A stretch of DNA of 7,665 bases from Rickettsiales bacterium (GTDB lineage: Bacteria > Pseudomonadota > Alphaproteobacteria > Rickettsiales > UBA1997): assembly GCA_023262945.1 (NCBI GenBank), contig JALQXY010000150.1, positions 1-7,665 on the forward strand, given 5' to 3'. Numbering within the stretch: the stretch's first letter is position 1; the number at the start of each line of letters is the position of its first letter. A model generated the notes under the pieces. It had not been told where the DNA came from, did no database searches, and saw nothing but the letters and a program-made list of their open reading frames with translations. Positions 5,465 through 7,665 of this stretch are shown in pieces. Both the position numbers and the translations under genes were made by a program.

Positions 5465-7435
5465 ATGCTTATTAAACTTACAGTTTTTTTGCCGTTTTTG
5501 GCTTTTTTAATTTCTGGCTTTACTGGTCGTTTCTGCAATATTAAAAGCAAAATATTTGCTGATAGATTTGCTCAGCTTCTTACTTCTTCTTTTTTAGCGA
5601 TTTCAGCTATTTGTGCTATAATAATATTTTATCAATTTTATCAAAATCCACAATCTCAAAATATTATCTTATTTACTTGGCTTAAATCGGGGGATTTTTC
5701 GATTAATTGGTCTTTATATGTCGATTCCTTAACTTCTATAATGTTGGTGGTGGTAACCTTGGTATCTTCCTTGGTGCATATTTATTCAATTGGCTACATG
5801 GCTGACGATAAATCAATAAATCGATTCATGTCATATCTTTCTCTCTTTACTTTCTTTATGTTAATTTTGGTTACGGCCGATAATTTTCTACAACTTTTTG
5901 TTGGCTGGGAAGGTGTTGGGGTTGCTTCTTATCTTTTGATTGGTTTTTGGTTTAAAAAGCAATCAGCTAATGTTGCTGCAATGAAAGCTTTTATTGTTAA
6001 TAGAGTAGGTGACTTTGGTCTTGTTTTGGCTTTGGCTCTTATTTATTTAACTTTTGGCAGCCTTGAATATTCAACAGTATTTGCCAAAGCTAAAGATTAT
6101 CTAAACGATGAAACTAAATTATTTTTCACTAATTTTTTAACTATCGACGTTATTTGTGTTTTGCTTTTTATTGGCGCCATGGGTAAATCGGCTCAGATTG
6201 GTCTTCATGTTTGGCTTGCCGACGCCATGGAGGGGCCAACTCCGGTTTCGGCTCTTATTCACGCTGCAACCATGGTTACAGCAGGAGTTTTTTTAGTGGC
6301 ACGCTGCTCACCATTATTTGAATTTTCACAAATTGCTCTAAATATGATTACCGTTGTTGGGGCTTTGACAGCAATATTTGCTGCCACAATTGCTATTACT
6401 CAAAATGACATTAAAAAAGTTATAGCATATTCTACATGCTCGCAGCTTGGTTATATGTTTTTTGCTTGTGGGATATCTGCTTATTCGGCAGCTATTTTTC
6501 ATCTAGCAACACATGCTTTTTTTAAAGCCTTATTATTTTTAGGTGCAGGCAGCGTGATTCATGCTTTACACCATGAGCAAGATATAAGAAAGATGGGTGG
6601 TATTTGGCGTAAAATTCCTATAACCTATGCTATGATGTGGATTGGATCACTTGCTTTGGCAGGTTTTCCACCATTTGCTGGATTTTTCTCAAAAGACGTG
6701 ATTTTAGAAGCGGCATATATGTCTTCTGATAAATATTCAAATTTAGCATTTGTACTTGGTATTTTAGCTGCATTCTTAACGGTATTTTATTCTTGGCGCT
6801 TGATATTCTTAGTATTTCATGGTAAAAACAGATCAAGTAAAAAGATTTTTGATAATGCGCATGAGCCACCTTTTTCCATGAAGGCTCCACTTTTTATTTT
6901 GGCTATTGGCTCAATTTTTGCTGGTTATATTGGCTCTAATTTACTTTCTTTTGTTTCTAGTAAAGATAATTTCTTTAAAGATTCTATTTTTGTAAGTGCT
7001 AATAAATCTGATTTACTAGAGCATATTCATCATGTGCCGTTATTAATTAAATTCTTGCCTTTGATAGTAGGTTGTGTTGCTATATTGCTTGCTTATATTT
7101 TATATATCAGAAGCTACGGTTTAGCTGACAAAATAGCAAAAAATATTGGTATTTTTTATAAGATATCTTTCAATAAATGGTATTTTGATGAGATTTATCA
7201 ATTTATTTTTGTTAACCCTGTTAAAAAAATAGGTAATTTTTTATGGCGAGTTGTTGATATTAAATTAATTGATGGAGTGCCTAACGGTTTGGCTCTTTTA
7301 AGTAAAAATATATCTTGCAAAATATCAAAATTAGAAACTGGCTATATATATAGCTATTCTTTATGGATGGTTCTCGGATTAGTGCTGACTTTACTATTTA
7401 TCATTAGTTTAATCAAAACTTTTCCAATTATTTAA
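5465..7435 (+). CDS. nuoL: NADH-quinone oxidoreductase subunit L (NuoL/ND5)
   Basis: NuoL is the distal antiporter-like membrane subunit of respiratory complex I and carries one of its proton channels. The 656-residue length is normal and all expected parts are present: N-terminal helices, the conserved antiporter core (about 85-415), and the C-terminal long lateral helix with its final membrane anchor (about 550-652). Functional residues seen are Glu149 in GWEGVG, Asp183 in NRVGDFG, Lys241 in GAMGKSAQ, His266 in SALIHAATM, His346/His350 with Lys354 in HLATHAFFKALLF, and Lys410-Asp411 in GFFSKD. These correspond to the E. coli NuoL channel residues, so it looks fully functional. The ATG at 5465 begins directly with the first hydrophobic helix; no convincing Shine-Dalgarno precedes it. 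Normally nuoL lies tightly between nuoK and nuoM; here 511 bp without a gene precede it and only repeats follow it within the window. It is probably transcribed alone, or from a cluster broken by rearrangement. Confidence 0.97.
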   Translation: MLIKLTVFLPFLAFLISGFTGRFCNIKSKIFADRFAQLLTSSFLAISAICAIIIFYQFYQNPQSQNIILFTWLKSGDFSINWSLYVDSLTSIMLVVVTLVSSLVHIYSIGYMADDKSINRFMSYLSLFTFFMLILVTADNFLQLFVGWEGVGVASYLLIGFWFKKQSANVAAMKAFIVNRVGDFGLVLALALIYLTFGSLEYSTVFAKAKDYLNDETKLFFTNFLTIDVICVLLFIGAMGKSAQIGLHVWLADAMEGPTPVSALIHAATMVTAGVFLVARCSPLFEFSQIALNMITVVGALTAIFAATIAITQNDIKKVIAYSTCSQLGYMFFACGISAYSAAIFHLATHAFFKALLFLGAGSVIHALHHEQDIRKMGGIWRKIPITYAMMWIGSLALAGFPPFAGFFSKDVILEAAYMSSDKYSNLAFVLGILAAFLTVFYSWRLIFLVFHGKNRSSKKIFDNAHEPPFSMKAPLFILAIGSIFAGYIGSNLLSFVSSKDNFFKDSIFVSANKSDLLEHIHHVPLLIKFLPLIVGCVAILLAYILYIRSYGLADKIAKNIGIFYKISFNKWYFDEIYQFIFVNPVKKIGNFLWRVVDIKLIDGVPNGLALLSKNISCKISKLETGYIYSYSLWMVLGLVLTLLFIISLIKTFPII

Positions 7436-7440
7436 TAAAC

Positions 7441-7475
7441 TTTTGTTTTAATCTAAAATCCGCCAATAGAAAATT
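7441..7475 (+). repeat. Short dispersed motif, copy 2 (downstream of nuoL)
   Basis: This is the partner of 5351-5383; the core aaatccgccaatagaaaatt (7456-7475) differs by one base. It begins six bases after the nuoL stop codon and runs into repeat copy F, so it may be the sequence that remained next to a truncated element. Confidence 0.6.
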
Positions 7476-7539
7476 TTTTACAATTTTTACCTTAAAAAAT
7501 ATTTTGTCATATTGTTCATTTTTAAATGGGAATTGGTAT
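7473..7539 (+). repeat. Dispersed repeat, copy F: right half only
   Basis: It matches the right arm of the element from the T-tract after the central hairpin (attttttacaattttt) through gggaattggtat. It has a few changes from copy A, such as tacctt for tatctc and tttaaat for tttagat. The left arm and central hairpin are missing, replaced by the motif at 7441-7475. It lies 37 bp after nuoL. Confidence 0.85.
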
Positions 7540-7665
7540 TACCAATTCCCACCTAAAAAAATATATATAAAAACTAAACAATCTGACTTTATTTTTTTGG
7601 CTAAAAATTGCAAAAAGCCTTAAGTCCTATAGGTATAGGACTTGCATTTTTTACAATTTTTATCT
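7539..7665 (+). repeat. Dispersed repeat, copy D (right end cut by window)
   Basis: It starts with taccaattcccacct immediately after copy F and continues through the left arm (aactaaacaatctgac, ttggctaaaaattg) and central hairpin to the window edge. Its last 65 bases match the first 65 bases of the window at 64 positions; the one difference is in the hairpin loop (34 versus 7634). Copies F and D are arranged head to tail, so their facing ends form a near-perfect palindrome. Confidence 0.92.
7622..7652 (+). terminator. Intrinsic-terminator-like hairpin of repeat copy D
   Basis: A perfect 10-bp stem (7622-7631 with 7634-7643, two central bases gg) is followed after three bases by six T (7647-7652). 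It is the first strong hairpin-plus-T structure after nuoL, about 190 nt beyond the stop codon, and could end that transcript. As in copy A, this is a property of the repeat. Confidence 0.38.

Noticed and set aside
6630..6890. Minus-strand reading frame of 86 codons within nuoL
   Set aside because: It is antisense to a conserved part of NuoL and has no independent support.
1..7665. Window as a closed circular plasmid with overlapping ends
   Set aside because: The terminal 65-bp match is explained by the dispersed repeat and includes a mismatch; no replication or partition gene is present and the genes are chromosomal housekeeping functions.
1..7665. CRISPR array from the recurring repeat
   Set aside because: Copies are far apart, variable in length and separated by genes rather than by regular short spacers; no cas gene is present.

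Overview
The window is AT-rich DNA carrying five protein genes and one tRNA gene. All belong to ordinary cellular functions. The gene content, the strong A/T bias, the long non-coding spacers, the absence of clear Shine-Dalgarno sites, a DMT permease resembling the rickettsial S-adenosylmethionine importer group, and a nuoL standing apart from other nuo genes together suggest an intracellular alphaproteobacterium of the Rickettsiales or a similar lineage. That assignment is inference; no rRNA or other decisive marker is present.

Layout, left to right. 1-111: the right part of a dispersed palindromic repeat (copy A). 60-989 (minus): a 10-TM EamA/DMT transporter whose last 16 residues are encoded by copy A. 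1005-1062: a miniature version of the repeat (copy B) filling most of the 72-bp gap to the next gene. 1062-2333 (minus): a PIF1-like helicase. 2334-2836: a divergent intergenic region holding the full-length 171-bp reference copy of the repeat (copy C, 2450-2620). 2837-3823 and 3799-4749 (plus): an RluD-like pseudouridine synthase and MiaA, overlapping by 25 nt. 4878-4953 (plus): tRNA-Lys(UUU) with encoded CCA. 4954-5464: a 511-bp spacer with several inverted repeats and a decayed reverse-oriented copy of the repeat (copy E). 5465-7435 (plus): a complete nuoL without neighbouring nuoK or nuoM. 7473-7665: a right-half copy (F) directly abutting another copy (D) that runs off the window.

Three genes act in RNA or translation: rluD on 23S rRNA, miaA on tRNA position 37, and the tRNA itself. 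NuoL is a proton-pumping subunit of respiratory complex I, the DMT protein is an inner-membrane importer, and the helicase acts on DNA. No defence system, toxin-antitoxin pair, CRISPR array or transposase is visible. The unusual content is the repeat family: about 8% of the window, nearly palindromic along its whole length, about 95% identical between the better copies, lying against gene ends and in one case extending a protein. The first and last 65 bases of the window are the same segment of this repeat (64/65 identical), so the window may be a contig whose ends fall in the repeat.
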